NCBI RefSeq assembly: GCF_900176605.1
Contig: NZ_FXLP01000004.1
Location: forward strand, 434,001 to 498,000
DNA length: 64,000 bases
Direction: 5' to 3'
DNA from: Peptoniphilus vaginalis
Lineage (GTDB): Bacteria > Bacillota > Clostridia > Tissierellales > Peptoniphilaceae
This document shows, one piece after another, positions 1 to 8,985 of the stretch. Position numbers and translations under genes: made by a program. The stretch's first letter is position 1. Each line of letters starts with the position of its first letter. A model generated the notes under the pieces. The model ran no database searches, was not told the DNA's origin, and saw only the letters and a program-made list of their open reading frames with translations.

Positions 1-127
1 GTCTATGTTTAATATTAATTATTTATTTGTCGCACCCCTCGCGGGTGCGTGGATTGAAATGAGTACGCTAAAGGTGACACAGTAGAGCAATTAATGTCGC
101 ACCCCTCGCGGGTGCGTGGATTGAAAT
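1..127 (+). CRISPR. Distal end of a type I-C-like CRISPR array
   Basis: Two identical 32-nt repeats lie at 29-60 and 96-127, separated by a 35-nt spacer (61-95); bases 1-28 are probably the end of another spacer. The repeat has the short palindrome GCACCC/GGGTGC and the 3' end GTGGATTGAAAT, both typical of type I-C (Cas5d) repeats. In that orientation crRNA would be made from the plus strand and the leader and cas genes would lie upstream, outside the window. Decayed repeats follow at 358-389 and 723-754, which fits the old, trailer end of an array. No cas gene is visible, so the subtype rests on the repeat sequence alone. Confidence 0.9.
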
Positions 128-153
128 TTTAATATAATAAGGTGATTTACTAT

Positions 154-321
154 ATGAAAAATAATTTTTTAAATTTATTTACTTTAATAACTTATCTTAT
201 AGGTTTTGTTTTAATTATATTGTCTAATATATATAAAAACATATATTTAGCGAAAGTAGCTATGGGGTTTTATGTTTTATTTGGTTTGATTTTAATTTTT
301 GCCTTTTGGTTAAAAAAATAA
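154..321 (+). CDS. Small two-helix membrane protein, unknown function
   Basis: A 55-residue ORF starts at ATG 154 with a good ribosome binding site (AAGGTG at 139-144, nine bases upstream) and ends at TAA 319-321. The protein is very hydrophobic: two predicted membrane segments (about residues 9-25 and 35-53) are joined by a short polar stretch (NIYKN) and it ends in LKK. It lies between the last intact CRISPR repeat (96-127) and a degenerate repeat (358-389), in a 230-bp interval far longer than a spacer. No family was recognised. The clean binding site and the lack of an internal stop support a real gene; the location suggests acquired DNA but does not show a function. Confidence 0.6.
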   Translation: MKNNFLNLFTLITYLIGFVLIILSNIYKNIYLAKVAMGFYVLFGLILIFAFWLKK

Positions 322-357
322 TATATTCTTCAAATGAATAAATATAAAAACGATTCA

Positions 358-389
358 GTCGCACTCCTCGCTGGTGCGTGGATTGTAAT
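358..389 (+). repeat. Degenerate CRISPR repeat
   Basis: This 32-nt stretch matches the array repeat at 29 of 32 positions; the changes are C to T and G to T in the stem region and A to T near the end. It is 230 bp past the last intact repeat, with a small gene between, so it is a relic or displaced repeat rather than part of the regular array. Confidence 0.8.
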
Positions 390-416
390 CATTAAGAAAG
401 GTAAGGTTAGCAAAGG

Positions 417-689
417 TTGGAAAAAAATTTAAAAGAAAAACTGTTATTTTTAAAAGAAAATTGTAACCCTTATGAAATCAATGAGTATTTTGCTTTCGAG
501 TTTGCAGATGATTATGACGTATTTGCTCAAGATAAAAGCAACATTGAAGTTTTAGATTATCTCAATGATGAATTTATTGTCATCGATGTCGATTATAGTC
601 ACACAGATGAATTTGATAGCAAGGTAAGAGGGACAATTGATGAAGCTATTAATATGTTAAGTTGTATGCCTTCCGAGTTGGTGGGTTGA
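417..689 (+). CDS. Acidic hypothetical protein, 90 aa
   Basis: The ORF is limited upstream by an in-frame TAG at 408-410, so the only reasonable start is TTG 417, with a weak AAGG binding site at 403-406. The product is acidic and soluble, with an N-terminal KEKLLFLKEN helix and an Asp/Glu-rich middle. No family was recognised. It sits between two degenerate CRISPR repeats (358-389 and 723-754) and is followed at once by a hairpin. The TTG start close to a stop leaves open that this is the 3' part of a longer gene that was cut off when it arrived. Confidence 0.55.
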   Translation: MEKNLKEKLLFLKENCNPYEINEYFAFEFADDYDVFAQDKSNIEVLDYLNDEFIVIDVDYSHTDEFDSKVRGTIDEAINMLSCMPSELVG

Positions 690-721
690 AAATTTTTACT
701 CGCCCAGCGAGTGAAAAATTT
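690..721 (+). terminator. Hairpin, possible weak terminator
   Basis: An imperfect inverted repeat, AAATTTTTACTCGC (690-703) and GCGAGTGAAAAATTT (707-721), forms a long stem with one bulge and a CCA loop directly after the stop codon at 689. There is no clean T tract after it, so termination is uncertain. Confidence 0.4.
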
Positions 722-722
722 A

Positions 723-754
723 GTAGCAATATTCATAAGTGTGTGGATGGAAAT
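723..754 (+). repeat. Highly degenerate CRISPR repeat
   Basis: Exactly 32 nt, aligned without gaps, this stretch keeps about 22 of 32 positions of the array repeat, with the 3' half best preserved (GTGTGTGGATGGAAAT against GTGCGTGGATTGAAAT). It ends 20 bp before the start of the next small gene. The palindrome is lost, so it could not work as a normal repeat. Confidence 0.55.
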
Positions 755-774
755 TGAAGTATAAGGTTATTTTT

Positions 775-939
775 ATGAAAGTAAAGTTTATTGGTGAGTC
801 TGATCCTGTTTATATGATTAATGGAAAGGCCTATGATGTTATTAGCATTGAAAAGGGTTGGTACAGGATTGTTGATGAAGAGGGGGAGGATTATTTATAT
901 CCGCCCGAGCTTTTTGAAGTTGTTGATGTGAAGGATTAA
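775..939 (+). CDS. Small SH3-like hypothetical protein, 54 aa
   Basis: ATG 775 is preferred over an upstream GTG-type start at 739 because TAAGG (762-766) is correctly spaced and the upstream stretch lies in the degenerate repeat. The protein opens with MKVKFIGES and contains GKAYDV, KGWYRIVDEEGEDYLYP and PELFEVV, a compact beta-rich pattern. Short proteins of this pattern are widespread but uncharacterised in Firmicutes; the SH3-like fold is inferred. A strong terminator follows at 982-1027, so it is the last gene of the array-end cluster. Confidence 0.7.
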   Translation: MKVKFIGESDPVYMINGKAYDVISIEKGWYRIVDEEGEDYLYPPELFEVVDVKD

Positions 940-981
940 TTTAATAAGTTTTTATTTACGATTTTTTTATAGTGTAAATGG

Positions 982-1027
982 GATGCCTTGTTAAGGAAAT
1001 TAGTTTTCTTAGAGGGGCATCTTTTTT
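982..1027 (+). terminator. Rho-independent terminator
   Basis: GATGCC (982-987) pairs with GGGGCATC (1014-1021); a second weaker helix lies inside, and TTTTTT follows (1022-1027). It closes the small-gene cluster. Confidence 0.75.
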
Positions 1028-1051
1028 ATTTTTAAAGGGATTTATACGACT

Positions 1052-1264
1052 TGTAAAGTGATGCTAAAAATGAAATTTGAAATTTAAGAACTTATTAAAA
1101 GTTGTGAAGTAAAAAATTTTTACGAGCTTACTTGAAAATATAAAGCAATAGGATATTGTAAAGTTGTTAAAGCTTATGAAGTTATAAAATTTTATAAAGT
1201 TATAAATTTTTATAAAGTTATAAATTTTTATAAAGTCGTTAAACAATACAAGGCAAAAATTATT
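1052..1264. repeat. 18-nt tandem repeat array, locus A
   Basis: Between a terminator and the proS promoter lie about 12 tandem units of 18 nt. The clearest are 1139-1156, 1157-1174, 1175-1192, 1193-1210, 1211-1228 (identical to the previous one), 1229-1246 and 1247-1264; the typical unit is TATAAAGTTATAAATTTT. Upstream units (1052-1138) are more diverged, with one 3-nt shortening. The same unit with the same period is found at four other loci in this window. No function is known to me. Confidence 0.85.
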
Positions 1265-1382
1265 TGTTTATTATATAGTAGAAAACTTGCAAAGTCTTCT
1301 AATTAAATCTAACAATTTTGTGAAGTATTGGGGTCTTTATAGTATAATAAAAATAGCGTGCTATGAGATTTTACCTAAAAAC

Positions 1383-1411
1383 TTGTAGAATATTATTTTA
1401 TTTATTATAAT
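1383..1411 (+). promoter_or_regulatory. Sigma-A-type promoter of proS
   Basis: TTGTAG (1383-1388) and TATAAT (1406-1411) are separated by 17 bp; the start codon follows 20 bp later with GGAGG at 1423-1427. A second TATAAT lies near 1340 and may be an alternative start site. Confidence 0.6.
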
Positions 1412-1431
1412 ACCATTATTATGGAGGTAAT

Positions 1432-3135
1432 ATGAGATTATCAAAACTGTATATGCCAACTCTTAGGGAGGATCCACAAGATGCTGAGATTGCATCTCAC
1501 AAGTTTCTTCTAAGGGCAGGTATGATTAGAAAATCTGCTAGTGGTGTCTATACATACTTGCCACTTGGCTATAGATCTATTAGAAAAATTGAAAATATTG
1601 TTCGTGATGAGATGGATAAGGCTGGTGCTATGGAGATTTTAATGTCTGCCATCCAACCTGCTGAAATCTGGAAAGAGTCTGGTAGATGGGAAAAGTTCGG
1701 TCCCGAAATGTTTAAGCTAAAAGACAGAAATGATAGGGAGTTCTGCCTTGGACCTACTGCTGAGGAATATTTCACTACTCTTGTTAGGGATGAGGTTAAG
1801 TCTTACAAGGACCTTCCTCTTAATCTTTACCAAATCCAAACTAAGTATAGAGACGAAAAGAGACCAAGGTTTGGTATTAATAGGGCGAGAGAATTCTCTA
1901 TGAAGGATGCTTACACTTTTGACACTTCACCTGAGACTCTTGATGTGGCTTACATGAATATGTACGATGCTTACGAAAAGATTTTTGACAGACTTGAACT
2001 TGATTATAAGATTGTTGAGGGTGACAATGGTGCCATGGGTGGTACTGGTTCTCACGAGTTTATTGCTCTTTCAGAAACTGGTGAAGGTGTAATTGTTTAT
2101 TCTGAGTCTGGCAAGTTTGGTGCTACTGAAGAGAAGGCGCCTGTTGAGTATATTCTTCCTCAAGCTGAAGACAAGAAGGACTTAGAAAAAGTTCACACTC
2201 CAAATGCCAGCACTATTGAAGAAGTTGCCAACTTCTTAAAGGTGGACCAAAAGAAGTGTGCCAAGGCAATTGATTTAATGTTAGGTGATGAACCTGCTCT
2301 TGTATTTATTCCTGGAGATAGGGAACTTAATCTTGCTAAGCTTGTTGCTTATACTGGAACTGCTGAACACGACATTAGGATGATGGAGGATAGCGAAATC
2401 GAAGCTATTAAGTCTAAGTCAGGCTACACTGGTCCTCTTGGTCTTGATGTTAGGATGATTTTTGACAAGAGACTTACTGAAATAGATAACCTTGTTGTTG
2501 GTGCTAATGAAAGTGAATACCACTACATCAATGCCAACTACGGACGTGATTTTGAAGGCGAAGTTGTTGATGACCTTCTTCTTGTTGCTGAAGGCGACAA
2601 GGTTCCTGGAACGAATGAAGACTATAAGTTTGCAAGAGGTATTGAAGTTGGTAACATCTTTAAATTGGGTACTAAGTATTCAAAGGCTCTAAATGCAACT
2701 TATCTTGATGAAAATGGCAAGGCAAATTATTTTTACATGGGTTCTTATGGCGTTGGTGTAACAAGATCTGTTACAGCTGTTATTGAACAAAACCACGATG
2801 ATAATGGAATCATCTGGCCAATGTCTGTGGCACCTTATGAAGCAATTGTTACTATAGTAAACACTAAGGACGAAGAACAAGTTGCTCTTGGAGAAAAAAT
2901 TTACAAGGAACTTGAAGCTAAGGGTGTCGAAGTCCTACTTGATGACAGGAAGGAAAGACCTGGAGTTAAGTTTAAGGACAGGGACCTTATTGGTATTCCT
3001 CTAAGAATTACTTGTGGCAAGAAGTCAGGAGAATCTATTGTTGAATATTCTACAAGAAGAGAAATGGAAAATTCTGAAATCTCTGCTGATGAAGCAATCA
3101 AAAATATTTTAAGTGAAGTAGAAAAGGTTAGATAA
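1432..3135 (+). CDS. proS: Proline--tRNA ligase
   Basis: This 567-residue protein attaches proline to tRNA-Pro in the cytosol. Its length and order match bacterial-type ProRS: class II core with motif 2 around residues 136-165 (TKYRDEKRPRFG and REFSMKDAYTFD), a YbaK-like editing insertion in roughly residues 225-400 that clears Ala-tRNA-Pro, motif 3 around 437 (GSYGVGVTRS), and a C-terminal anticodon-binding domain (from about 465; VLLDDRKERPGVKFKD). ATG 1432 follows GGAGG. No T-box leader is visible upstream; instead there is the 18-nt repeat array. The next gene starts one base after the stop, so the two are probably co-transcribed. Confidence 0.97.
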   Translation: MRLSKLYMPTLREDPQDAEIASHKFLLRAGMIRKSASGVYTYLPLGYRSIRKIENIVRDEMDKAGAMEILMSAIQPAEIWKESGRWEKFGPEMFKLKDRNDREFCLGPTAEEYFTTLVRDEVKSYKDLPLNLYQIQTKYRDEKRPRFGINRAREFSMKDAYTFDTSPETLDVAYMNMYDAYEKIFDRLELDYKIVEGDNGAMGGTGSHEFIALSETGEGVIVYSESGKFGATEEKAPVEYILPQAEDKKDLEKVHTPNASTIEEVANFLKVDQKKCAKAIDLMLGDEPALVFIPGDRELNLAKLVAYTGTAEHDIRMMEDSEIEAIKSKSGYTGPLGLDVRMIFDKRLTEIDNLVVGANESEYHYINANYGRDFEGEVVDDLLLVAEGDKVPGTNEDYKFARGIEVGNIFKLGTKYSKALNATYLDENGKANYFYMGSYGVGVTRSVTAVIEQNHDDNGIIWPMSVAPYEAIVTIVNTKDEEQVALGEKIYKELEAKGVEVLLDDRKERPGVKFKDRDLIGIPLRITCGKKSGESIVEYSTRREMENSEISADEAIKNILSEVEKVR

Positions 3136-3136
3136 G

Positions 3137-3358
3137 ATGAGCGATTTTAAATTTGAAATTACTGAACACTTGGGAACTCTATCTGAAAGTGCTAAGGGTT
3201 GGACTAAGGAACTCAACAAGGTTTCTTTTAACGATAGGCCAGCTAAGTATGATTTAAGAGAATGGGACCCAGACCACCAAAAGATGTCCAAGGGTGTAAC
3301 TCTTAATGATGAAGAGATGGAAATTCTCTCAAAGATACTAAAGGACAGAGGTATTTAA
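3137..3358 (+). CDS. PC4/YdbC-family ssDNA-binding protein
   Basis: The 73-residue protein matches the YdbC branch of the PC4 family throughout: an N-terminal FKFEITEHLGTLSES strand pair, the conserved GWTKELNKVSFNDRPAKYD core, REWDPDH, and a C-terminal helix. Family members such as Lactococcus YdbC bind single-stranded DNA or RNA as dimers with little sequence preference; the cell role is not settled. It starts one base after the proS stop codon, so translation is probably coupled to proS. Confidence 0.85.
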   Translation: MSDFKFEITEHLGTLSESAKGWTKELNKVSFNDRPAKYDLREWDPDHQKMSKGVTLNDEEMEILSKILKDRGI

Positions 3359-3428
3359 TAGGTTTTTAAAATAACTTATGTTATAATATAGAGATGTGAA
3401 AAACGCGAGAAGCGAGGAGGCTATTGAA

Positions 3429-4778
3429 ATGGAAATTAATAAGAAAGAAAATAACACTGTCTTTTTTGACATTGTATTAAAGAGAGAAGATATAAAGAAA
3501 GCTGAAAACGAAGTGTACAAGAAAAACAAAAAACACTTCCAAATTCCTGGATTCAGAAAGGGTCATGTTCCTAAGCAAATGATTGAAAATATGTACGGCA
3601 AGGACGTATTCTTTGAAGATGCTATTAACGAACTTCTTCCACAAGAATATGAAAATGCTGTTAAGGAATTAGACCTTAAGGTAGTTGATCAACCAAACAT
3701 TGACATCGACGAAGAAAGCATTAAAAAGGCTGAAGACCTTGTTATAAAAGTTTCTGTTGATGTTAGACCAGAAGTTGAATTAAAGGACTACGAAGGAATT
3801 GAAATTGAAGACCCAACTATTGAAGTAACTGACGAACTTATTGACTCTGAAGTTGAAAACCAAAGAGCAATGAACGCAAGAATCATCAATGTTGACGACA
3901 GGCCTGTAGAAGATGGTGACACTGTAAACATCGACTTCAAGGGTTCTGTTGATGGAAAATACTTTGAAGGCGGAGAAGCTGAAAGCCAAGACTTAAAGAT
4001 TGGTTCAAACACATTCATCCCAGGATTTGAAGAACAATTAATTGGACACAAGATTGGCGAAGAATTTGACATCACTGTTAAGTTCCCAGAAGACTACCAC
4101 CAAAAAGATCTTGCTGGTAAAGACGCTAAATTCGAAATCAAATTAAATGGAATTTCTTATGAAGAACTTCCAGAACTTGATGATGAATTCGTAAAAGATA
4201 TTTCTGAATTCGACACTCTTGATGAATTTAAGGCTGATTTAAGAAAGAAAAAAGAAGAAGAATTCAAAACAACTTCTGAAATGGAAAAACAAAGAAGAGC
4301 TATTGATAAAATTGGCGAAATGATTGAAGCTGATATCCCTGAAGGAATGATCAACTCTCAAATCGACGATATGATTAGAAACTATGATCAAAGTCTAAGA
4401 GCCCAAGGCATTAGCTTTGAAGACTACATCAAGATGATTGGTCAAAGCCTTGACGACTTTAAGAAGACTATGAGACCTGAAGCAGAAAAAAATGTTAAAA
4501 ATGACCTTGCCCTAGAAGCTCTTGTTAAAGCAATGAAGATTGAAATCACTGATGCTGAAATCGAAGAAGAAGTAAACAAGGTTGTTGAAGATTACTTCAA
4601 GGACGACAAGGAACACATGGAAAAAATGAGAGAATATATGCTTAACGAAAACAAGGATGTTGTAAGAGACGACCTTGAAAAGAGAAAGGCTATTGATGCT
4701 CTTGTTGAAAAGGCAAAATTTGTAGAGCCAAAGAAAATTACTAAAGAAGATATAGAAGAAGTAAAAGAAGATAAATAA
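3429..4778 (+). CDS. tig: Trigger factor
   Basis: This ribosome-bound chaperone and peptidyl-prolyl isomerase acts on nascent chains. The N-terminal domain carries the ribosome-docking signature GFRKG at residues 41-45; the FKBP-type PPIase domain is in the middle (about 150-245, with DFKGSVDG and FIPGFEEQLIGHKIGEE), followed by a long helical C-terminal domain rich in Lys and Glu. The start at ATG 3429 is chosen because GAGGAGG lies just upstream; an in-frame GTG at 3396 lacks a binding site. The length of 449 aa is usual for Firmicutes. It is followed by clpP and clpX, the common tig-clpP-clpX order. Confidence 0.95.
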   Translation: MEINKKENNTVFFDIVLKREDIKKAENEVYKKNKKHFQIPGFRKGHVPKQMIENMYGKDVFFEDAINELLPQEYENAVKELDLKVVDQPNIDIDEESIKKAEDLVIKVSVDVRPEVELKDYEGIEIEDPTIEVTDELIDSEVENQRAMNARIINVDDRPVEDGDTVNIDFKGSVDGKYFEGGEAESQDLKIGSNTFIPGFEEQLIGHKIGEEFDITVKFPEDYHQKDLAGKDAKFEIKLNGISYEELPELDDEFVKDISEFDTLDEFKADLRKKKEEEFKTTSEMEKQRRAIDKIGEMIEADIPEGMINSQIDDMIRNYDQSLRAQGISFEDYIKMIGQSLDDFKKTMRPEAEKNVKNDLALEALVKAMKIEITDAEIEEEVNKVVEDYFKDDKEHMEKMREYMLNENKDVVRDDLEKRKAIDALVEKAKFVEPKKITKEDIEEVKEDK

Positions 4779-4794
4779 TCAAGGATGTGATTAA

Positions 4795-5379
4795 ATGGCA
4801 CTAGTGCCAATGGTAGTAGAACAAACTAATAGGGGCGAAAGATCTTACGACATTTACTCAAGACTATTAAAGGATAGGATTATCTTTCTTAGCGGTGAAG
4901 TAAATGACACAATGGCAGATTTAATTGTTGCCCAACTTTTGTTCTTAGAAGCTGAAGACCCAAACAAGGACATTCAACTTTATATTAATTCCCCGGGTGG
5001 TTCTGTAAGTTCAGGCTTTGCAATTTACGATACTATGAACTATATAAAGCCAGACGTGTCAACAATCTGTATTGGGATGGCAGCATCAATGGGTGCATTT
5101 TTACTTGCATCTGGTGCTAAGGGTAAGAGATTTGCTCTTCCAAACTCTGACATTATGATTCACCAACCATCTGGTGGAGCACAAGGTCAGGCAAGTGACA
5201 TCCAAATTAATGCAGAAAAGATTTTAAAAATTAGACATAAGTTAAATGAAATTCTTGCAGAAAGAACTGGTCAAGATCTAGAAAAAATCGAAAGAGATAC
5301 TGACAGGGACTACTGGTTAAATTCTCAAGAAGCAAAAGATTATGGTTTAATAGATAAAGTTATTGAAAAAAGGGTTTGA
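4795..5379 (+). CDS. clpP: ATP-dependent Clp protease proteolytic subunit
   Basis: The serine peptidase forms the tetradecameric barrel that degrades proteins unfolded by ClpX or other Clp ATPases. The catalytic triad is complete: Ser98 in GMAASMGA, His123 in MIHQPSGG and Asp172 in DTDRDYW. At 194 aa it has the normal size. It lies 16 bp after tig and 8 bp before clpX, so the three are probably one transcript. No CtsR-type operator was recognised upstream. Confidence 0.97.
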   Translation: MALVPMVVEQTNRGERSYDIYSRLLKDRIIFLSGEVNDTMADLIVAQLLFLEAEDPNKDIQLYINSPGGSVSSGFAIYDTMNYIKPDVSTICIGMAASMGAFLLASGAKGKRFALPNSDIMIHQPSGGAQGQASDIQINAEKILKIRHKLNEILAERTGQDLEKIERDTDRDYWLNSQEAKDYGLIDKVIEKRV

Positions 5380-5387
5380 GGTGAGAT

Positions 5388-6605
5388 ATGTCTAATACAG
5401 ATGAAATTTTAAGATGTTCATTCTGTGGAAAAACGCAAAACCAAGTGAATAGATTAATTGCCGGACCTAATGTCAATATCTGTGACGAGTGCATAGAGAG
5501 ATGCCACACAATTCTAGAAAATGAAGTGCCTAATGAAATCAGCAAGGACTTTGACCTTAAAAAGCCTGCTGAGATTAAGGAAATCTTGGACCAATATGTT
5601 ATAAAGCAAGAAGACGCTAAACGTGCTCTTGCTGTTGCAGTATATAATCACTACAAGAGAATTTCATCAACTAGGAAGGTGAGCAGTGACATTGAACTTC
5701 AAAAGTCCAACATCCTTATGATTGGACCAACAGGTTCTGGTAAGACCCTACTTGCGCAAACTCTTGCTAGACTTTTAAATGTTCCCTTTGCCATTGCCGA
5801 TGCCACAACTCTAACTGAGGCTGGCTATGTAGGTGAAGATGTTGAAAATATTATTTTGAAACTTATTCAAAATGCTGACTACGACATTGAGAGGGCAGAA
5901 AAAGGGATTATATACATTGATGAGATAGATAAGATTGCTAGAAAATCTGAAAATGTATCTATAACAAGAGACGTAAGTGGAGAAGGTGTTCAACAAGCCC
6001 TCTTAAAGATTATCGAGGGAACTGTTGCTAATGTTCCTCCGCAAGGTGGAAGGAAGCATCCTTCACAAGAATTTATTCAAGTTGATACCTCTAACATCCT
6101 ATTCATTGTTGGTGGTGCCTTTGACGGAATTGACAAAATTATAGAGAACAGGACTGCCAAGTCTTCTATGGGCTTTGGATCAGAAATTGTAGATAAGAAA
6201 GCCAAGCAAGAAAATATTTTACAAAAGGTTGAAACAGAAGACTTATTGAAGTTTGGTTTGATACCAGAACTTATTGGTAGACTCCCTGTTACTATTACTC
6301 TTGAAGAGTTAGATGAAGAGGCTCTAGTTGAAATTTTAACTAAGCCAAAGAATGCCCTTGTAAAACAATACAAGGAGCTTCTAAAGTTTGATGACGTTGA
6401 CTTAATCTTTGATGACGATGCCTTAAATTATATTGCTAGAAAGGCAATAGAAAAGAAGGCTGGAGCAAGAGGACTAAGGGGCGTTATTGAAAACACAATT
6501 ATGAATGTCATGTATGAAATCCCTTCAAGAGATGACATCAAAGCAGTTAAAATAACAAAAGAATCAGTAGAAGGAACTGCACCTGCTGAATTAATAAAAA
6601 AATAA
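5388..6605 (+). CDS. clpX: ATP-dependent Clp protease ATP-binding subunit ClpX
   Basis: This AAA+ unfoldase feeds substrates to ClpP. The N-terminal zinc-binding domain is intact (Cys10, Cys13, Cys32, Cys35); Walker A is GPTGSGKT at residues 113-120, Walker B is [10 protein letters not shown], and the C-terminal AAA+ small domain (ARGLRGVIE) is present. The GYVGEDVEN pore region fits ClpX. The length of 405 aa is normal. A terminator directly follows, separating it from lon. Confidence 0.97.
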   Translation: MSNTDEILRCSFCGKTQNQVNRLIAGPNVNICDECIERCHTILENEVPNEISKDFDLKKPAEIKEILDQYVIKQEDAKRALAVAVYNHYKRISSTRKVSSDIELQKSNILMIGPTGSGKTLLAQTLARLLNVPFAIADATTLTEAGYVGEDVENIILKLIQNADYDIERAEKGIIYIDEIDKIARKSENVSITRDVSGEGVQQALLKIIEGTVANVPPQGGRKHPSQEFIQVDTSNILFIVGGAFDGIDKIIENRTAKSSMGFGSEIVDKKAKQENILQKVETEDLLKFGLIPELIGRLPVTITLEELDEEALVEILTKPKNALVKQYKELLKFDDVDLIFDDDALNYIARKAIEKKAGARGLRGVIENTIMNVMYEIPSRDDIKAVKITKESVEGTAPAELIKK

Positions 6606-6615
6606 ATAAATAATT

Positions 6616-6639
6616 AGCCGTGCTTGCCACGGCTTTTTT
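6616..6639 (+). terminator. Terminator of the tig-clpP-clpX unit
   Basis: AGCCGTG (6616-6622), loop CTTGC, CACGGCT (6628-6634), then TTTTT. It sits 12 bases before the lon start, so lon must have readthrough or a promoter inside clpX. Confidence 0.85.
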
Positions 6640-6651
6640 AGAAGGTGAAAA

Positions 6652-8985
6652 ATGGATAAAATTAAATTACCACTTATCCCACTTCGAGATCTAGTTATCT
6701 TTCCCCACATGGTGATGCACTTTGATTGTGGGAGAAAAATTTCTCTAAATGCAATTGATGCCGCAGAGATGAAGGATTCAAAAATATTTTTGGTTGCTCA
6801 AAGAGAACTTGAAATCGAAGACCCAAAGAGGAAAGACCTCTTTGACATTGGGACTGTGGCTACTATAAAACAAATTTTAAAACTGCCTGGTGGAATTGTC
6901 AGAGTCCTTGTTGAAGGTGAAGAGAGGGCAAAAATTTCTAAGCTTGATATCACAGAAGAGATGATTGAAGCAAAAATTGAAATCCTTGAGGACAAGGAAA
7001 GTGACTTCACAGAAGAGGAAGAGATTGAAGCAGCCCTTAGGCTTGCCCTTAGCGATTTGGAAGCCTACTCATCTCTTGATGACAAATTCTTCCCAGGACT
7101 TATTTCAAATATTGCAGACACAGATGACCCATCAAGATTTATTGACACAGTTGTGGGATATTTGAATTTTAAATTACAGGACTATCAGACACTTTTAGAA
7201 ACAACAGATATCTACGATAGACTTGTGGTCTTCCACGAGATTATGAAAAAGGAAATTGAAATTCTCTCTATAGAAAAGAATATCAACGACCAGGTTAAAA
7301 AGAAAATGGATGATGTCCAAAGGGAATACTATCTCAAGGAGCAGTTGAGGGTAATCCACAAGGAGCTTGGCGATGGAGAAGACGAAGCTGAGATAACAGA
7401 GTCCTACAGAAAAAAAATTGAAGAGAAGGCCCTTCCTGATGAAGTTAAGGAAAAGGCCCTTAAGGAAGTCAAGAAGCTTGGCAACTTGAACTCACAGTCA
7501 CCAGATTATTCTCTCTTAATAAATTATCTTGACTGGGTTCTCGACCTACCTTGGCTTGAATCTGGAGATGAAAAGAGGAATATCTCTGATGCAAGAAAAA
7601 TTTTAAATGACGAGCACTATGGACTAAAAAAAGTTAAGGAGAGGATCCTAGAATTTATTGCCGTTAGGATTTTATCTGGCGACAAGGGTAGGGGACCAAT
7701 CCTCTGCCTAGTGGGACCTCCTGGAGTTGGAAAGACTTCCATCGCTCAGTCAATTGCAAATTCTCTTAACAAGGAATTCGTCCGTATGAGCCTTGGCGGA
7801 GTAACTGACGAAGCAGAGATAAGGGGCCATAGGAGGACTTATATTGGAGCTCTTCCTGGAAGGATTATTTCTCTCTTGAAGAAGGCTGGCAAGAATGATC
7901 CAGTATTTTTATTTGACGAGATAGATAAGGTGGGCAATGACTTCAAGGGCGACCCTGCATCAGCTTTACTAGAAGTTCTTGACCCAGAACAAAACAATTC
8001 CTTTACAGACAGGTACTTGGAACTTCCCTTTGACCTATCAAAGGTATTTTTCATTGCCACAGCCAACACAACAGCGACTATACCAAGACCCCTACTCGAT
8101 AGGATGGAAGTGATTCAACTTGAAGGCTACACTCCTAACGAAAAATTCAATATTGCAAAAAAATATTTAATTTCAAAGCAAATTGAAGAAAATGGACTTA
8201 AGAAAGAAAATATAAGTATTTCCGATAGGGCAATCAAGGACATAATAGATTACTACACTCGTGAGTCTGGAGTAAGGGGACTTGAAAAACGAATTTCAAA
8301 AATTGTGAGGAAGGCTGCCCTAAAAATTGTGGAAGAAGACTTAGACAAGGTTGCTGTTTCTACGAGAAATATTGAGGACTTCCTTGGAGAAAAAATTTAC
8401 AGGATTTCTGAAGCAGAAAAAACTCCTGAAGTTGGTTCAGTAAATGGACTCGCTTGGACAGAGGTTGGTGGAACAAGTCTAGTCATAGAAACTACAGTTA
8501 TGCCAGGCAAGGGCAAGCTCACCCTAACAGGATCCCTTGGAGATGTGATGAAGGAGTCAGCCATAGCTGCCATCTCTCACATTGCATCTAATGCAGACAA
8601 GTTTAAGCTTGATCCAAACTTTAGAAGCACAACAGACATCCACATCCACGTGCCTGAAGGAGCAGTGCCAAAGGATGGTCCATCAGCAGGGATTACAATA
8701 GCCACATCAGTCCTATCTGCCCTAACAAAGAGGCCAGTTAAGAATGACGTAGCTATGACTGGAGAGATAACTCTTCGTGGCAAGGTCCTTCCAATTGGTG
8801 GCTTAAAGGAAAAACTTTTGGCAGCAGAAAGATATGGAGTTAAGACTGTAATCATTCCAGAAGATAACAGGAGAGACTTAAAGGAAATTGAAGAAGAAGC
8901 AATAAAGAGATTAGACGTTAGACCAGTTTTCAAGTTTGAAGAAGTTGCAGAGATTGCCATAGGTGATTTTAATGAAGATAAATAA
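6652..8985 (+). CDS. lon: Lon endopeptidase
   Basis: This ATP-dependent serine-lysine protease degrades misfolded and short-lived proteins in the cytosol. The order is an N-terminal LON substrate-binding domain (starting LPLIPLRDLVIFP), a coiled middle, an AAA+ module with Walker A GPPGVGKT at residues 355-362, and a C-terminal protease domain with the catalytic dyad Ser678 (KDGPSAG) and Lys721 (GGLKEK). The 777-aa length is that of LonA. The binding site GAAGGTG lies within the stem-loop tail of the clpX terminator. The ysxC start codon lies inside the end of lon, so the two are coupled. Confidence 0.97.
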   Translation: MDKIKLPLIPLRDLVIFPHMVMHFDCGRKISLNAIDAAEMKDSKIFLVAQRELEIEDPKRKDLFDIGTVATIKQILKLPGGIVRVLVEGEERAKISKLDITEEMIEAKIEILEDKESDFTEEEEIEAALRLALSDLEAYSSLDDKFFPGLISNIADTDDPSRFIDTVVGYLNFKLQDYQTLLETTDIYDRLVVFHEIMKKEIEILSIEKNINDQVKKKMDDVQREYYLKEQLRVIHKELGDGEDEAEITESYRKKIEEKALPDEVKEKALKEVKKLGNLNSQSPDYSLLINYLDWVLDLPWLESGDEKRNISDARKILNDEHYGLKKVKERILEFIAVRILSGDKGRGPILCLVGPPGVGKTSIAQSIANSLNKEFVRMSLGGVTDEAEIRGHRRTYIGALPGRIISLLKKAGKNDPVFLFDEIDKVGNDFKGDPASALLEVLDPEQNNSFTDRYLELPFDLSKVFFIATANTTATIPRPLLDRMEVIQLEGYTPNEKFNIAKKYLISKQIEENGLKKENISISDRAIKDIIDYYTRESGVRGLEKRISKIVRKAALKIVEEDLDKVAVSTRNIEDFLGEKIYRISEAEKTPEVGSVNGLAWTEVGGTSLVIETTVMPGKGKLTLTGSLGDVMKESAIAAISHIASNADKFKLDPNFRSTTDIHIHVPEGAVPKDGPSAGITIATSVLSALTKRPVKNDVAMTGEITLRGKVLPIGGLKEKLLAAERYGVKTVIIPEDNRRDLKEIEEEAIKRLDVRPVFKFEEVAEIAIGDFNEDK

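Noticed and set aside
1064-1246. Minus-strand ORF of 60 codons with a repeating NFIKIY pattern
   Set aside because: It is the translation of the 18-nt tandem repeat; the period is a multiple of three, so a frame stays open by itself. No ribosome binding site and the same effect is seen at other repeat loci.
1265-1431. T-box leader before proS
   Set aside because: No specifier stem, no T-box core sequence and no terminator/antiterminator pair; the promoter leaves only a very short leader.
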